Shown: piece after piece, positions 20,622 through 30,352 of the stretch
How the letters are laid out: every line of letters begins with the position of its first letter
Numbering within the stretch: the stretch's first letter is position 1
DNA from: Buchnera aphidicola (Schlechtendalia peitan)
GTDB lineage: Bacteria > Pseudomonadota > Gammaproteobacteria > Enterobacterales > Enterobacteriaceae
Length of the DNA stretch: 64,000 nucleotides
Assembly: GCA_039830055.1 (NCBI GenBank)
Contig: CP140043.1
Location: forward strand, 62,001 to 126,000
Direction: 5' to 3'
The notes under the pieces: model-generated
Seen by the model: the letters and a program-made list of their open reading frames with translations, nothing else
Databases searched by the model: none
Told to the model about the DNA's origin: nothing
Made by a program: the position numbers and the translations under genes

Positions 20622-20981
20622 ATGTTTTCATCCAATGTATTGGAAGTAGCACTTTCGAAATTTGGTATGTTATTTCTTAAGATCATAACAGTTTGTTTAG
20701 TATTTTTTTGGGTATTAAGAAAAATTTTTATTGAAAAAAAAAATATTAACAATTCGTTGGTCACTGTTTTAGAAAAAGTGTCAGTAGGATCAAATGAAAC
20801 TATTGTTGTAATTGATTTAAAAGAAGTAAGATTAGTTCTAGGTGTTACTGCAAAAAACATTGTAGTTTTATATAAGTTACCACCTGAAACAGATAAAAGT
20901 AAAAAAATATTGTTAGTTCCAACGATCAGTGTTGACAACAAAATAAAACAGTTTACTACACGCTTCGGAATAAAAAAATGA
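20622..20981 (+). CDS. fliO: flagellar export assembly protein FliO
   Basis: FliO is a small membrane protein that helps assemble the FliP ring of the export gate. The 119-residue product has one membrane span near residues 10-32, then the conserved soluble segment [20 protein letters not shown] and [20 protein letters not shown], which parallels E. coli LGVTAGQINLLHKLPP. I chose the ATG at 20622; a GTG at 20613 would add three residues. Neither has a strong ribosome-binding site. It overlaps fliP by 4 bases. Its retention supports a working export gate. Confidence 0.88.
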   Translation: MFSSNVLEVALSKFGMLFLKIITVCLVFFWVLRKIFIEKKNINNSLVTVLEKVSVGSNETIVVIDLKEVRLVLGVTAKNIVVLYKLPPETDKSKKILLVPTISVDNKIKQFTTRFGIKK

Positions 20982-21712
20982 TTTATCGAATAACATCATT
21001 ACTTCTATTATTATTATTTTGTCCCATGGTATATGCTTCTGAAGCATTTAGTTTATCTATTCATCCATTACCAGATGGCGGACAAAGTTGGACTCTTCCA
21101 CTGCAAATTTTAGTATTTATTACATCTTTAACATTTATTGCACCTGCTATTTTAATGATGACTAGTTTTTCTAGAATTATTATTGTATTTAGTTTATTGA
21201 GAAATGCTTTAGGTACCCCTTATTCTCCTCCAAATCAAATTTTATTAGGATTATCTCTTTTTTTAACTTTCTTTATTATGTCCCCAGTATTTAATAAAAT
21301 TTATACAGATGCATACTTACCATTTGTTGAAAATAAAATTAATATGAATGTAGCTATTGAAAAAGGTATTAAACCTTTACATAAATTTATGATTAAACAA
21401 ACTCGTGAAAATGATTTAGTTTTTTTTTCCAAGTTAGCTCATATGTCTAGTTATTCAAATAAAGAAGAAGTTCCAATGCGAGTTTTATTACCATCCTTTG
21501 TGACTAGTGAATTAAAAACAGCTTTTCAGATTGGCTTTACTATTTTTATACCATTTTTAATAATTGATTTAGTAGTTGCTAGTGTTCTTATGGCTTTAGG
21601 AATGATGATGGTACCTCCTTCAACTATTTCATTACCATTTAAACTCATGTTATTTGTGTTAGTAGATGGTTGGCAGTTACTTATTACTTCTTTAACTCAA
21701 AGTTTTTTTTAA
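20978..21712 (+). CDS. fliP: flagellar export gate protein FliP
   Basis: FliP is the main ring subunit of the type III export gate. The 244-residue protein matches E. coli (245). It starts with a signal-peptide-like segment ([20 protein letters not shown]), unusual but normal for FliP. Conserved parts follow: [40 protein letters not shown], an interrupting periplasmic loop, and [20 protein letters not shown] with [18 protein letters not shown]. The start overlaps the fliO stop (ATGA). It is one of the best conserved proteins of the block. Confidence 0.97.
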   Translation: MIYRITSLLLLLLFCPMVYASEAFSLSIHPLPDGGQSWTLPLQILVFITSLTFIAPAILMMTSFSRIIIVFSLLRNALGTPYSPPNQILLGLSLFLTFFIMSPVFNKIYTDAYLPFVENKINMNVAIEKGIKPLHKFMIKQTRENDLVFFSKLAHMSSYSNKEEVPMRVLLPSFVTSELKTAFQIGFTIFIPFLIIDLVVASVLMALGMMMVPPSTISLPFKLMLFVLVDGWQLLITSLTQSFF

Positions 21713-21795
21713 TAAAACATTAATTATACATTATATAGAGATGTTTTGGAACATTGTATCATATATTTAGTATTTTAAGAATGTTAAGGAAATTT

Positions 21796-22065
21796 ATGAC
21801 AATTGAATCTGTGATGACTATTTTTCATGAAGCTATGAAAGTTGCTCTAATGCTTGCTTCACCTTTATTATTATCTGCATTATGTAGTGGTTTAATTATT
21901 AGTATTTTACAAGCTGCTACTCAAATAAACGAGCAAACGTTATCATTTATACCAAAGATTATTACAGTTCTGTTATCTATCGTGATTTTCGGACCATGGA
22001 TGTTAACTTTAATGATAGATTACACTCGATCTTTATTTAATAATTTGTCCTTGATGACTAATTAA
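21796..22065 (+). CDS. fliQ: flagellar export gate protein FliQ
   Basis: FliQ is a two-helix membrane subunit of the export gate. The start is set at the ATG at 21796, which gives MTIESVMTIFHEAMKVALML and 89 residues, the E. coli length. It has aagga eight bases upstream. An in-frame ATG at 21754 would add 14 residues with no family support. SGLIISILQAATQINEQTL and SFIPKIITVLLSIVIFGPWM are typical family segments. Its stop overlaps the fliR start by one base. An 83-base gap separates it from fliP. Confidence 0.96.
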   Translation: MTIESVMTIFHEAMKVALMLASPLLLSALCSGLIISILQAATQINEQTLSFIPKIITVLLSIVIFGPWMLTLMIDYTRSLFNNLSLMTN

Positions 22066-22838
22066 TGATAACTTTTAATATAAACGATTTAACTTCCATT
22101 TTTTATAATTTTTTATTTATATCTATTAGGATTATTTCTTTTATTGTAGTTGCCCCATTGTTAGGGGATAAATCTATTTCAAAAAAAATAAAACTGTTGT
22201 TTTCATTTGTTATAAGTTGGTTTTTTATGTTTTTCTTGCCTATTATACAAATTAATTTGTTTTCTATTGATGGATTTTTAATATTAATTGAACAAATATT
22301 AATTGGTATATGCTTAGGATTTTCTATGCAATTAGTATTTTCTGTTATTAAATTAACAGGTGAAATTATAAGTTTTCAAATGGGTTTATCTTTTTCATCT
22401 TTATTAGACTGGAATACTCGTTCTAATACATCTGTATTATCTCGTTTTTTTTATATATTTTTATTGTTATTTTTTTTGGAATCCAATGGTCACATTTGGG
22501 AAATATCAGTTATACTAGATACTTTCTACAAGATTCCAATAAAAAAAATTGAATTAGATTCAAATGTATTTTTAAATATTGTTACATATTCAAAATTTAT
22601 TTTTGTTAGTAGTTTTATGATCATGTTTCCAATTATCATTGTTCAATTATTTCTTAATATTTCTATGGGAATTTTAAATAGAATTTCTTCTCAAATTTCA
22701 ATTTTTTCTATTGGATTTACTATCACATTAATAGTAGGTATGTATACTTTATTTCTATTTATTCCTATGATTCCATATGTTTATAATAATATTTTTAATC
22801 ATTTAATATATTTATTATCAATTTTAGTAAAGATATAA
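22065..22838 (+). CDS. fliR: flagellar export gate protein FliR
   Basis: FliR joins FliP and FliQ in the export channel and contacts FlhB. The 257-residue product (E. coli 261) is strongly hydrophobic with about six membrane segments. Family marks are RIISFIVVAPLLGDKSISKK near residue 22, LIEQILIGICLGFSMQLVF, and GEIISFQMGLSFSSLLDWNT. It is the last gene of the fli cluster and is convergent with rpmG after 323 bases of empty sequence. FlhA and FlhB are not in this window. Confidence 0.95.
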   Translation: MITFNINDLTSIFYNFLFISIRIISFIVVAPLLGDKSISKKIKLLFSFVISWFFMFFLPIIQINLFSIDGFLILIEQILIGICLGFSMQLVFSVIKLTGEIISFQMGLSFSSLLDWNTRSNTSVLSRFFYIFLLLFFLESNGHIWEISVILDTFYKIPIKKIELDSNVFLNIVTYSKFIFVSSFMIMFPIIIVQLFLNISMGILNRISSQISIFSIGFTITLIVGMYTLFLFIPMIPYVYNNIFNHLIYLLSILVKI

Positions 22839-23161
22839 GTATGAATTTAAAGTTGTGCATTTGTATAAATATTATTAAATTTTTAGTAAAAAATTTATGT
22901 TATTGATATCATAATCTAAATATTATTAGATTTGAATTTATAGTATTATATATTTTTAGACATTAGATTTTTATAGTTTTAAAATAGTAATTTTAGGATT
23001 TTGATGGTATCTGTAATGTTTATGAGAAAATTGTAAAAATCTATATATTTTTTTGGCAAGCATATGATGAAATGCTATAAAATACTACTCTACATTTTAT
23101 GTATAGTTAGCATTTTATAGTTTTAAAGTTATTTAAAATATTCAAATTTCGGGAAAAATAA
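22839..23161. other. non-coding spacer between convergent fliR and rpmG
   Basis: About 320 bases of A+T-rich sequence without a credible gene. Short inverted segments such as ctataaaat and attttatag occur around 23070-23120 but are too weak to call a terminator. Confidence 0.5.
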
Positions 23162-23329
23162 CTATTTTAGTTTTTCCTCTCTGTATAATACATGCTTTTT
23201 AACAATGGGATCATATTTATTTAATTCTAATTTTTTAGTTTTAGTTTTTTTATTTTTTGTTGTAGTATAGTAATGTTTACTGCCTGATGAAGATACTAGT
23301 TTTATTTTATTTCGAGTACTTTTTGCCAT
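23162..23329 (-). CDS. rpmG: 50S ribosomal protein L33
   Basis: L33 is a small protein of the large ribosomal subunit near the E site. This 55-residue frame begins [17 protein letters not shown] and continues [20 protein letters not shown], matching E. coli L33 (55 residues) almost position by position. It is the cysteine-free form, as in E. coli. It is the second gene of the minus-strand rpmB-rpmG pair and its first 23 bases lie inside the rpmB reading frame. Confidence 0.96.
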   Translation of the reverse strand: MAKSTRNKIKLVSSSGSKHYYTTTKNKKTKTKKLELNKYDPIVKKHVLYREEKLK

Positions 23330-23573
23330 TTTTATGTTCTCTGTTATTTTTAAATGTAAGTGGTTTTTCTAGGATCTTATTTAATCCAATCTTGTCTATA
23401 CATCGTATTCCTTTTGTAGATACCTTTAATAGTATAAATTTTTTTTGTTTTATGCTCCAAAATTTATGAAAGTGTAGATTTGGGAAAAAACGCCTTTTAG
23501 TAGCATTCATAGCATGAGATCGGCGATTTCCAGTCATTGGTTTTTTCCCAGTAATTTGACATATTTTTGACAT
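23307..23573 (-). CDS. rpmB: 50S ribosomal protein L28
   Basis: L28 binds the large subunit. The N-terminal part is nearly identical to E. coli ([32 protein letters not shown]). The protein has 88 residues against 78 in E. coli. The extra C-terminal tail ([11 protein letters not shown]) arises because no stop codon occurs before the rpmG start, so the two genes overlap by 23 bases. The overlapping region also carries the rpmG ribosome-binding area. I see no frameshift that would explain the extension; loss of the original stop is the simplest cause. Confidence 0.95.
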   Translation of the reverse strand: MSKICQITGKKPMTGNRRSHAMNATKRRFFPNLHFHKFWSIKQKKFILLKVSTKGIRCIDKIGLNKILEKPLTFKNNREHKNGKKYSK

Positions 23574-23772
23574 GATTTAGAGTTACCTTATATATTTTAA
23601 ATTTTTGATAAAAACTTTTATTAAGAATCTAATTTTTGAACATAATATTAAAAACGTTATTTGAAACATACTCTAAAATTTTTTACATTTACATATTGTT
23701 ATTATATTATTATATATTTCAATTTAGTAAATTAAAATTATAGATCAAATTGTGTAAATGGAATGGAGTTAA

Positions 23773-26532
23773 ATGAATTTTTGTAAGAAAATTTTAATGC
23801 TTATAATGTTACTATTTACATTTTTTATGTGTAGTTTAATATTTTTAGTTTATAGTCATTCTGGACTGAACGTTATTTGTTATTTTGTTCATCATTATAT
23901 ACCAGAATTAAAAATAAAAAAATCAATAGGCACATTAAATAATTTTATACTAGAAGATGTAAGATACCATGCGTATGGTAAAGATGTTTTTATTAAAAAT
24001 TTATATGTAAAAATGCATGTTAATTTTTTGAAACGTTTGTATGTTTGCATTGATAAAATTTTAATTAAACAATGTAATTTTCGTATTAGACAGTTTTTTT
24101 TTAAAGATTTTACAAATAAAAAAACAATTATTAATGTTAAATTATTATCTATTTTTAAAATACCAATTTTTTTTAAAAACATTCAGTTATATAATTTTTC
24201 TTTTGTTTCTAAAAATCTTTTATTAATAATAGATTATTATTATGGTCAATATTATTGGAGTTATGGCAAGTTAGAATGTTTATATAGTAAAGTAAATAAT
24301 ATTTATATAAAAGAATATAAAGGTTTAAATAATAGTAATAGACAATATAAAAATTTTTCAATTAATAATTTTAATGCTTTGAAGAGTTTTCTAAAAAACT
24401 TTTTAAATTATTTTACAGAAAATATTACTAGTTTTCCTATTGATATTGATGTAAAGCATTTTTATAGTAATCGTATTTATTTTTCGAATAGATATTGTTT
24501 TAATCTATCTCAATTCTTTGTTAATTTTAAAATAAATAATCGTAGAATAAATATAAAAAAAATACAATTTATAAATAATTATTTTCATGTTAACATGTTT
24601 GGAACGATTTGCTTTTATAGAAATTTTTATACTAAAGTAACGATTCATTGTTCTAACTTTAATAGTAGTGATAAGAAAGAAAATATAAATACTACAGTTA
24701 CTGGATTTTTATTAAAACATTTAGATATAAATTGCAATTTTTATGGTATTATAAATACTAAAATTTATATTAAATTTATATTTGAGAAATATAATTCTAT
24801 TTTTAACTTAAAATTGTTTATTCCATTTTTCGATGTAGTCAGAAATTATGAAAATCAATTTTCTTTCAAACACATTGTAGTACATATTTCAGGAAAATTA
24901 AAAAAATATAATTTTTTTATAGATAGTATTATTAATACAAATTTTTTTGCACCTATGAAATTATATATTTCGGGAACAGGAAAATATTCGGTTATATCTT
25001 TAAAAAAGATTAGATGTTTTTTTACTGAAAAAGAAATAATTTCTCGTTACGCATTAAATTTTTTTAACAGTAAAATAAAATCTACAGTAGGAAAATACAA
25101 TAAAAATAATGATGCTTATTACATAAGAACTATAATTAGTAATATAATACATAGTTTATTTAATTTTAAACAAAGATCTAAGATACTATTAGATGTAAGG
25201 TTTTTATACAAGCATAGTTTATTTAAGAAGACTAATGATAAGTTAGATAATAGATTGGTAAAAATATGTAATAAATGGATTTATTCTGTAATAAAAAATA
25301 TGTTTAAAAAACATTATAATTTTTTAAAGAATTATTCCTCAGAAGGAAAATATATTAATGTTATTTTTTCTATTGATGAGCTAAATAATATTTTTTCTAA
25401 TTATTATGGTAACATTTATGCACATTTTAAAATTGTTAATTTAAATAATAATTTTGGAATTTCAGCAACAATTATAGGTCGTAATTTAAGCACAAAGTTT
25501 TTTACAATATCTAATTGTAAAGCTTCTATAATTTTTAGAAAAAGTAACTTTAATTTAATTATAACTTCTTTATCTGTAAGAGAATTGACTATTTTAGATT
25601 TACATATTTCTTCATTTTTTTTAAGTTTTTTTAATCACAAATATAGTCATCATCTTTATTTACGTATATTGGGAAAAAGCCACTATTTTATTTTGTTAGA
25701 TGTCAATGGAAGCTTAAATAATTGTTCAAAAATATGGACTGAAACAATAAATAATATTAATTTTTCTACATTTTTTTTTAGTATAAATATAAATAAAATA
25801 TTAGTTATTTTTGATTATGAAAGAGTATTAAAAAATTTTAATATTTATTTTTGTATTAACAACGTTTTGTTAAGAAGAATCCTTACAAATGAAATAAAAA
25901 ATGTAATTAATGTTGTTAAAGATAATAGTGTAGAAATAATAGAAAAAATTTTTATTAAATTAAAAAGTTTTTATGTTTTTGATATACCATTTACATATAA
26001 GATTGAATTTAAATTAAATTATTTTTCTAGACATGGAATAGGTACGTTAAAATGGGATTGTGATATTATTAAGCATAATAAAAGTAATAAATTTTTCACA
26101 GGATTCATAAAAATTTCTAAAATCAATAAGAAAATATTTTTCTCAGGAAAGGTTGCATATAAGAGTATTCCGACATGTATTATATGTTTTTCATTATTAA
26201 ATCATAAGATAGTGTTAGATAATGTGAATGGAATATTTCAATTTGAAGGAAATATATATAATCTCAAAATATTTGGAAATTTATTAATTAAAGATCTATT
26301 GATAAATAATAGATTGTATGTAAGAAAATTTTATGTTACAGACATACAATGTATAACTGATTATAAAAATATTAATTTTAGTAGTTGCATTTATATTAAA
26401 AATTTTTTTACAATTATGTTAAAATTAGAATTTTTAAGATTGTATTTTTTTAATATTAAAATGTTAAAATATGAAATGATAAAAATTGCACATATCCCAG
26501 TTTATTTAATTAATATTTTAGATTTGTTTTAA
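23773..26532 (+). CDS. tamB: truncated TamB translocation/assembly protein (YtfN)
   Basis: TamB is a long, inner-membrane-anchored periplasmic beta-groove protein that works with outer-membrane TamA in envelope biogenesis. The 919-residue product has one N-terminal membrane segment (about residues 8-28). The segment SGLNVICYFVHHYIPELKI followed later by LEDVRYHAYGKDV parallels E. coli SGLHLVFKAADRWVPGLDI and LSDVRYEQPG. Near the end, GNIYNLKIFGNLLIKDLLIN matches E. coli [20 protein letters not shown], which lies about 280 residues before the E. coli C-terminus. The protein thus ends early and lacks the conserved C-terminal domain that contacts TamA. tamA, next to tamB in E. coli, is missing here. 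Sequence is heavily biased to Asn, Lys, Ile and Phe, so it may be decaying, yet 919 codons remain open. ppa follows convergently, matching E. coli synteny. Confidence 0.82.
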   Translation: MNFCKKILMLIMLLFTFFMCSLIFLVYSHSGLNVICYFVHHYIPELKIKKSIGTLNNFILEDVRYHAYGKDVFIKNLYVKMHVNFLKRLYVCIDKILIKQCNFRIRQFFFKDFTNKKTIINVKLLSIFKIPIFFKNIQLYNFSFVSKNLLLIIDYYYGQYYWSYGKLECLYSKVNNIYIKEYKGLNNSNRQYKNFSINNFNALKSFLKNFLNYFTENITSFPIDIDVKHFYSNRIYFSNRYCFNLSQFFVNFKINNRRINIKKIQFINNYFHVNMFGTICFYRNFYTKVTIHCSNFNSSDKKENINTTVTGFLLKHLDINCNFYGIINTKIYIKFIFEKYNSIFNLKLFIPFFDVVRNYENQFSFKHIVVHISGKLKKYNFFIDSIINTNFFAPMKLYISGTGKYSVISLKKIRCFFTEKEIISRYALNFFNSKIKSTVGKYNKNNDAYYIRTIISNIIHSLFNFKQRSKILLDVRFLYKHSLFKKTNDKLDNRLVKICNKWIYSVIKNMFKKHYNFLKNYSSEGKYINVIFSIDELNNIFSNYYGNIYAHFKIVNLNNNFGISATIIGRNLSTKFFTISNCKASIIFRKSNFNLIITSLSVRELTILDLHISSFFLSFFNHKYSHHLYLRILGKSHYFILLDVNGSLNNCSKIWTETINNINFSTFFFSININKILVIFDYERVLKNFNIYFCINNVLLRRILTNEIKNVINVVKDNSVEIIEKIFIKLKSFYVFDIPFTYKIEFKLNYFSRHGIGTLKWDCDIIKHNKSNKFFTGFIKISKINKKIFFSGKVAYKSIPTCIICFSLLNHKIVLDNVNGIFQFEGNIYNLKIFGNLLIKDLLINNRLYVRKFYVTDIQCITDYKNINFSSCIYIKNFFTIMLKLEFLRLYFFNIKMLKYEMIKIAHIPVYLINILDLF

Positions 26533-26774
26533 TATATAACAATAATATTATTTTCCAAATGAAGTTAAATTTTTAAAAAAATAAGTAATATATATTATGT
26601 GTACTTGTATTTTTAAGTTTTAAGATTCAAGATTGAGATATCGGATAAACATCAGTCATTTGTACAAATATCTGTTCTAACGATTTTAAAATATATAAAA
26701 TTTTGATATTTTTAATTATTGATATATGTTGTAAAGAAATTATTTTTTTCAATATTTTATAAATATGAAGTAAT

Positions 26775-27296
26775 TTATTTATATTGTAGTGACGATAAAA
26801 TTTCTTTATATGCTATGTCTTTATTTTCCCACCCTATAATTTTTGTCCATTTATTTTTTTCTAGATCCTTGTAATGCTGAAAAAAATGTATAATTTTCTT
26901 TTTTAATGTATCTGAAATATCTTCAATATCTGTTATATATGAATATTCTTGACAAATATTAGAATTAGGAATAGCTATAATTTTGTTATCTTCTCCAGAT
27001 TCATCTATCATCTGTAAAATTCCTATTGGTCTACATTGTATAACTGAGCTAGGAATTAAAGGATATGGAGTATGTACTAGTACATCTATAGGATCTCCAT
27101 CTTTAGACAAAGTATAATTAATAAATCCATAATTACACGGATAAAACATAGGAGTATGTACAAATCTGTCAACGAATAGAGTGCCTGAATTTTTATCGAT
27201 TTCATACTTTACTGGATCAGAATTTGATGAAATTTCAATAATTACATTTATGTCATAAGGAACGTTTTTACCTGAAGAGATGTTTTTTAAATACAT
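26775..27296 (-). CDS. ppa: inorganic pyrophosphatase
   Basis: Ppa hydrolyses pyrophosphate released by biosynthetic reactions. The 173-residue product is full length (E. coli 176). The family I signature is present: FVDRFVHTPMFYPCNYGFI at about residues 44-62, then DGDPIDVLVHTPYPL with the metal-binding aspartates, and a third acidic site in MIDESGEDNKIIA. The basic loop and tail KNKWTKIIGWENKD are also kept. The ATG at 27296 is 128 bases from the divergent pmbA. Confidence 0.97.
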   Translation of the reverse strand: MYLKNISSGKNVPYDINVIIEISSNSDPVKYEIDKNSGTLFVDRFVHTPMFYPCNYGFINYTLSKDGDPIDVLVHTPYPLIPSSVIQCRPIGILQMIDESGEDNKIIAIPNSNICQEYSYITDIEDISDTLKKKIIHFFQHYKDLEKNKWTKIIGWENKDIAYKEILSSLQYK

Positions 27297-27424
27297 AATT
27301 ATTCCTATTTTAAAATTGATTATATGTTTATTATGATTTTTTATCGTTGTATAAAGTTTAACTTTATCTCTTTTCAGTGTACTATAACAAATAATTTAAA
27401 GTAATAGTACAGAAGAATACACAA

Positions 27425-28765
27425 ATGGAACAGAATTTTATATTAAAAGAGAAAAAATTAAAAGATATTGTAGAATATATATTAAAATTAGTATCAGAGT
27501 ATTCAGCTACTGCTAAAGTACTGGTTTTTTATAAATTAAGTATAAATCTTAATATAAGACATAAAAAAATTGATTTTATTGAGTTTGGAAATGATAACTT
27601 TATAACAATTACGGTGTATAAATGTCGTAAAAAAAGTACAGTATCTTCTAATGATTTTACCATTCCTGCAATACATAATATGATTAAGCGTGCAATTGAT
27701 ATTATTAATTATATTTCTCACGATTCGTGTTCTGGTTTACCTGACCGTAAACTATTAGCTATTAGAGATCTACAAGATCTTGATTTATATCATTATTGGA
27801 AATGGGATATCAATTATGCTTCTGAATTAGTATTAGCGGCAGAAGAAGAAGCATTTAAATCAGATAAACGAATTACAAATACAGAAGGATCTACATTTAA
27901 TAGTTGTATTAATCTTCAAATATTTGGAAATAGCCATGGTATGTTAGAAAGTTATAAAAGTACTTCATATTTCATGTCTAGTTGTATGATTGCTAAAGAC
28001 AATAACAATATGCAAAGAGATGCATTTTATACTGTTTCTAGGAGTATTCACGATTTAATATCTCCAAAAATTGTAGGTATTACGAGTGCTAATAGAGCTA
28101 TTTCTAGATTAAATTCTAGAAAATTATTATCTATGGACAGTCCTATTATTTTTTCTTCAGAGTTATCTTCAGAATTTTTTTCGTATTTAGCAAAAGCAAT
28201 TGATGGACATAATGTATATAAAAAATCTACATTTTTATCGAATAGTTTAGAAGAAAAAATATTTCCTCATTGGTTAAGTATTCAAGAAGATCCTCATATA
28301 AAAAAAGGGTTAGGATCTAAATGTTTTGATTTAGATGGTATTCGAACATCTTCAAAAATGATAATTGAAAATGGTGTATTGAAAACGTGGTTATTAGATG
28401 ATTATTTTGCTAGAAAAATGAATTTAATTAGTACTGCTAATTCTGGAGGAGTCCATAATTGGATAATATTAGGTATTTCTGATATAAGTTTAAATAAATT
28501 ATTAATGACTATGCATAAAGGTGTTTTAATAACAGAATTATTGGGAAATGGTTTAAATTTAAGTACTGGAGATTATTCATGTGGTGCAGTAGGTTTTTGG
28601 GTAGAAAATGGAATTGTTGAGTATCCAGTAAGTGAAATTACGATTTCTGGAAATTTAAGAGATATGTTTAAAAACATTGTATCTATAGCAAATGATGTTG
28701 ATATGCGTCATAAAATATTGTCAGGATCTATTTTGCTGTCTTCCATTCGAATATCTGGATTATAA
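27425..28765 (+). CDS. pmbA: TldE/PmbA metalloprotease subunit
   Basis: TldE (PmbA) forms a heterodimer with TldD that processes peptides such as microcin precursors and degrades labile antitoxins. The catalytic zinc site is in TldD. The 446-residue product is full length (E. coli 450). Recognisable segments are AAEEEAFKSDKRITNTEGST in the first half, GLGSKCFDLDGI and LLDDYFARKMN in the second, and near the end SCGAVGFWVENGIVEYPVSE with ITISGNL. The tldD partner is not in this window. Both genes are commonly kept in Buchnera, so a housekeeping role is likely. Confidence 0.95.
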   Translation: MEQNFILKEKKLKDIVEYILKLVSEYSATAKVLVFYKLSINLNIRHKKIDFIEFGNDNFITITVYKCRKKSTVSSNDFTIPAIHNMIKRAIDIINYISHDSCSGLPDRKLLAIRDLQDLDLYHYWKWDINYASELVLAAEEEAFKSDKRITNTEGSTFNSCINLQIFGNSHGMLESYKSTSYFMSSCMIAKDNNNMQRDAFYTVSRSIHDLISPKIVGITSANRAISRLNSRKLLSMDSPIIFSSELSSEFFSYLAKAIDGHNVYKKSTFLSNSLEEKIFPHWLSIQEDPHIKKGLGSKCFDLDGIRTSSKMIIENGVLKTWLLDDYFARKMNLISTANSGGVHNWIILGISDISLNKLLMTMHKGVLITELLGNGLNLSTGDYSCGAVGFWVENGIVEYPVSEITISGNLRDMFKNIVSIANDVDMRHKILSGSILLSSIRISGL

Positions 28766-28901
28766 GAGTAGACAATAAATAGTATAAAATACTATAACTA
28801 AGTTATTTTAAAAAAGTATGTTATTAAAATTTATTTAAATATATAAAAGTATTTTTTTAAATTAGTAATTTTATGCTATTTTTTAATAAAATAAAAACTT
28901 T

Positions 28902-29273
28902 GATAAAAGCTAACCTATAAGCCGGATTCTGTATTAGACAGTCATTTGTCTAGAATAATGATCGCTCATTATTTCAAGCGGCCTACCCGAGTATTTTTTA
29001 TAAGGGCAAACAAAATTTAACACTCATATTTGGCCTTGCTCCAGGTGGAGTTTACCTAGCCATATTAGTTACCTAATATGCGGTGAGCTCTTACCACACC
29101 TTTTCACCCTTACCCCTTTAATTTTTACTTGAGAGGCGGTTATTTTCTGTTGCACTAGTCGTAAGTTTATACTTCCCAGATGTTATCTGGCACCTTATTT
29201 GCCCTATGGAGTCCGGACTTTCCTCTCCTATCTCTATGATTTGAGTAATAGCAGCGACTGTCTGGTTAGCTTT
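28902..29273 (-). ncRNA. rnpB: RNase P RNA component
   Basis: Read on the minus strand this is a bacterial type A RNase P RNA. The 5' end aaagctaaccagacagtcgc pairs with a 3' part ending ggttagctttt. The universally conserved segments gaggaaagtccggactcc and ccatagggcaaa follow near the 5' end. Inside are agggtgaaaaggtgtggtaa and gagcaaggccaaatatgag, and the distal block contains gggtaggccgcttgaa and tgagcgatcatta. All core helices known from E. coli M1 RNA are identifiable. Ends are set by comparison and may be off by a few bases. Confidence 0.96.
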
Positions 29274-29287
29274 TATAAAAATTTTTA

Positions 29288-30151
29288 TTAATATTTTTTT
29301 AACATGGCATGTTTATATAATAAGTTTTTAGATATTTTGTGTAAATGAGTTGTTATTTGTATAGCTTTTTTCAATGGTAAATGGGATTTTAGTATTTGTA
29401 AAGTTTTTAATGCTTTATTTGGTATGATATCAGTTTTATCTATTTGATAGCCTTCTATAATTATAGTAATTTCTCCTTTTATTTTTATATAATTACTTTT
29501 AAGCCATAATAATATATTGAAAGATGTATCTCGTCGAATACATTCCCATTTTTTGGTGAGTTCTTTTGTTAGAACAATATTTCGATTGGATCCTAGTTTT
29601 TGAACTATATCATTTACACTGTCAATTATTCTATGAGGAGTTTCAAAAACTATAATAGTTCGTTGTTCTTTTCTTAAATTATGTAACAATTTGCATCGCA
29701 TTGTACTTTTTGATGGTAGAAATCCTTCATAGCAAAATTTATTAGTTGATAGTCCTGAAATACTTAGGGCTGTAATAGCTGAACACGGACCTGGAAGAGG
29801 GATAATTTTTATTTTAAAATGGTAACAGTAATTTATTAAGATTTGTCCTGGATCATTAATAGTTGGCGTCCCGGCATTAGATACTAATGCGATATTTATA
29901 CCTTTTTTAAGTTTTATAATTAATTTTTTGCTCTTGCTTTTTTCATTGTGTTTGTTTATGGATATAATTTTTTTAATTATTTTATAATTCTGTATTAATA
30001 TTTTAGTTCGATTTATATTTTCGGCTGCAATTATATCTACCGAATTTAAAATTGATAATGCTCTATAGGTGATATCAGATAAATTTCCAATAGGAGTAGG
30101 AACAACGTATAATATTCCTTCTTTTTTATTAGGGTATTTATAATTTTTCAT
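29288..30151 (-). CDS. rsmI: 16S rRNA 2'-O-methyltransferase RsmI (C1402)
   Basis: RsmI (YraL) methylates the ribose of C1402 in the decoding centre of 16S rRNA using SAM. The 287-residue protein is full length (E. coli 286). Tetrapyrrole-methylase-like features are present: GILYVVPTPIGNLSDITYRA at residues 13-32, AENINRTKIL, ALVSNAGTPTINDPGQ, PLPGPCSAITALSISGLSTN, GFLPSK and FETPHRI. It lies 14 bases downstream of the 5' end of rnpB on the same strand. fabB diverges upstream. Confidence 0.96.
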   Translation of the reverse strand: MKNYKYPNKKEGILYVVPTPIGNLSDITYRALSILNSVDIIAAENINRTKILIQNYKIIKKIISINKHNEKSKSKKLIIKLKKGINIALVSNAGTPTINDPGQILINYCYHFKIKIIPLPGPCSAITALSISGLSTNKFCYEGFLPSKSTMRCKLLHNLRKEQRTIIVFETPHRIIDSVNDIVQKLGSNRNIVLTKELTKKWECIRRDTSFNILLWLKSNYIKIKGEITIIIEGYQIDKTDIIPNKALKTLQILKSHLPLKKAIQITTHLHKISKNLLYKHAMLKKY

Positions 30152-30352
30152 TGGTATTATATTCGGAAAGAAAATAATTTATAATATCATTATTATTATA
30201 GAAATATTTATATATATTTGCATAGTGTAATAAACTAAGTTTTTTTTAAAAAATATATAAAACATGTGTGGCATTGTAAAGTAATGCAAATATTTTTTTA
30301 CTTAAGTAGCACAAATATTATAATTGTTTGTTAATATATATAAGGAAATGCA

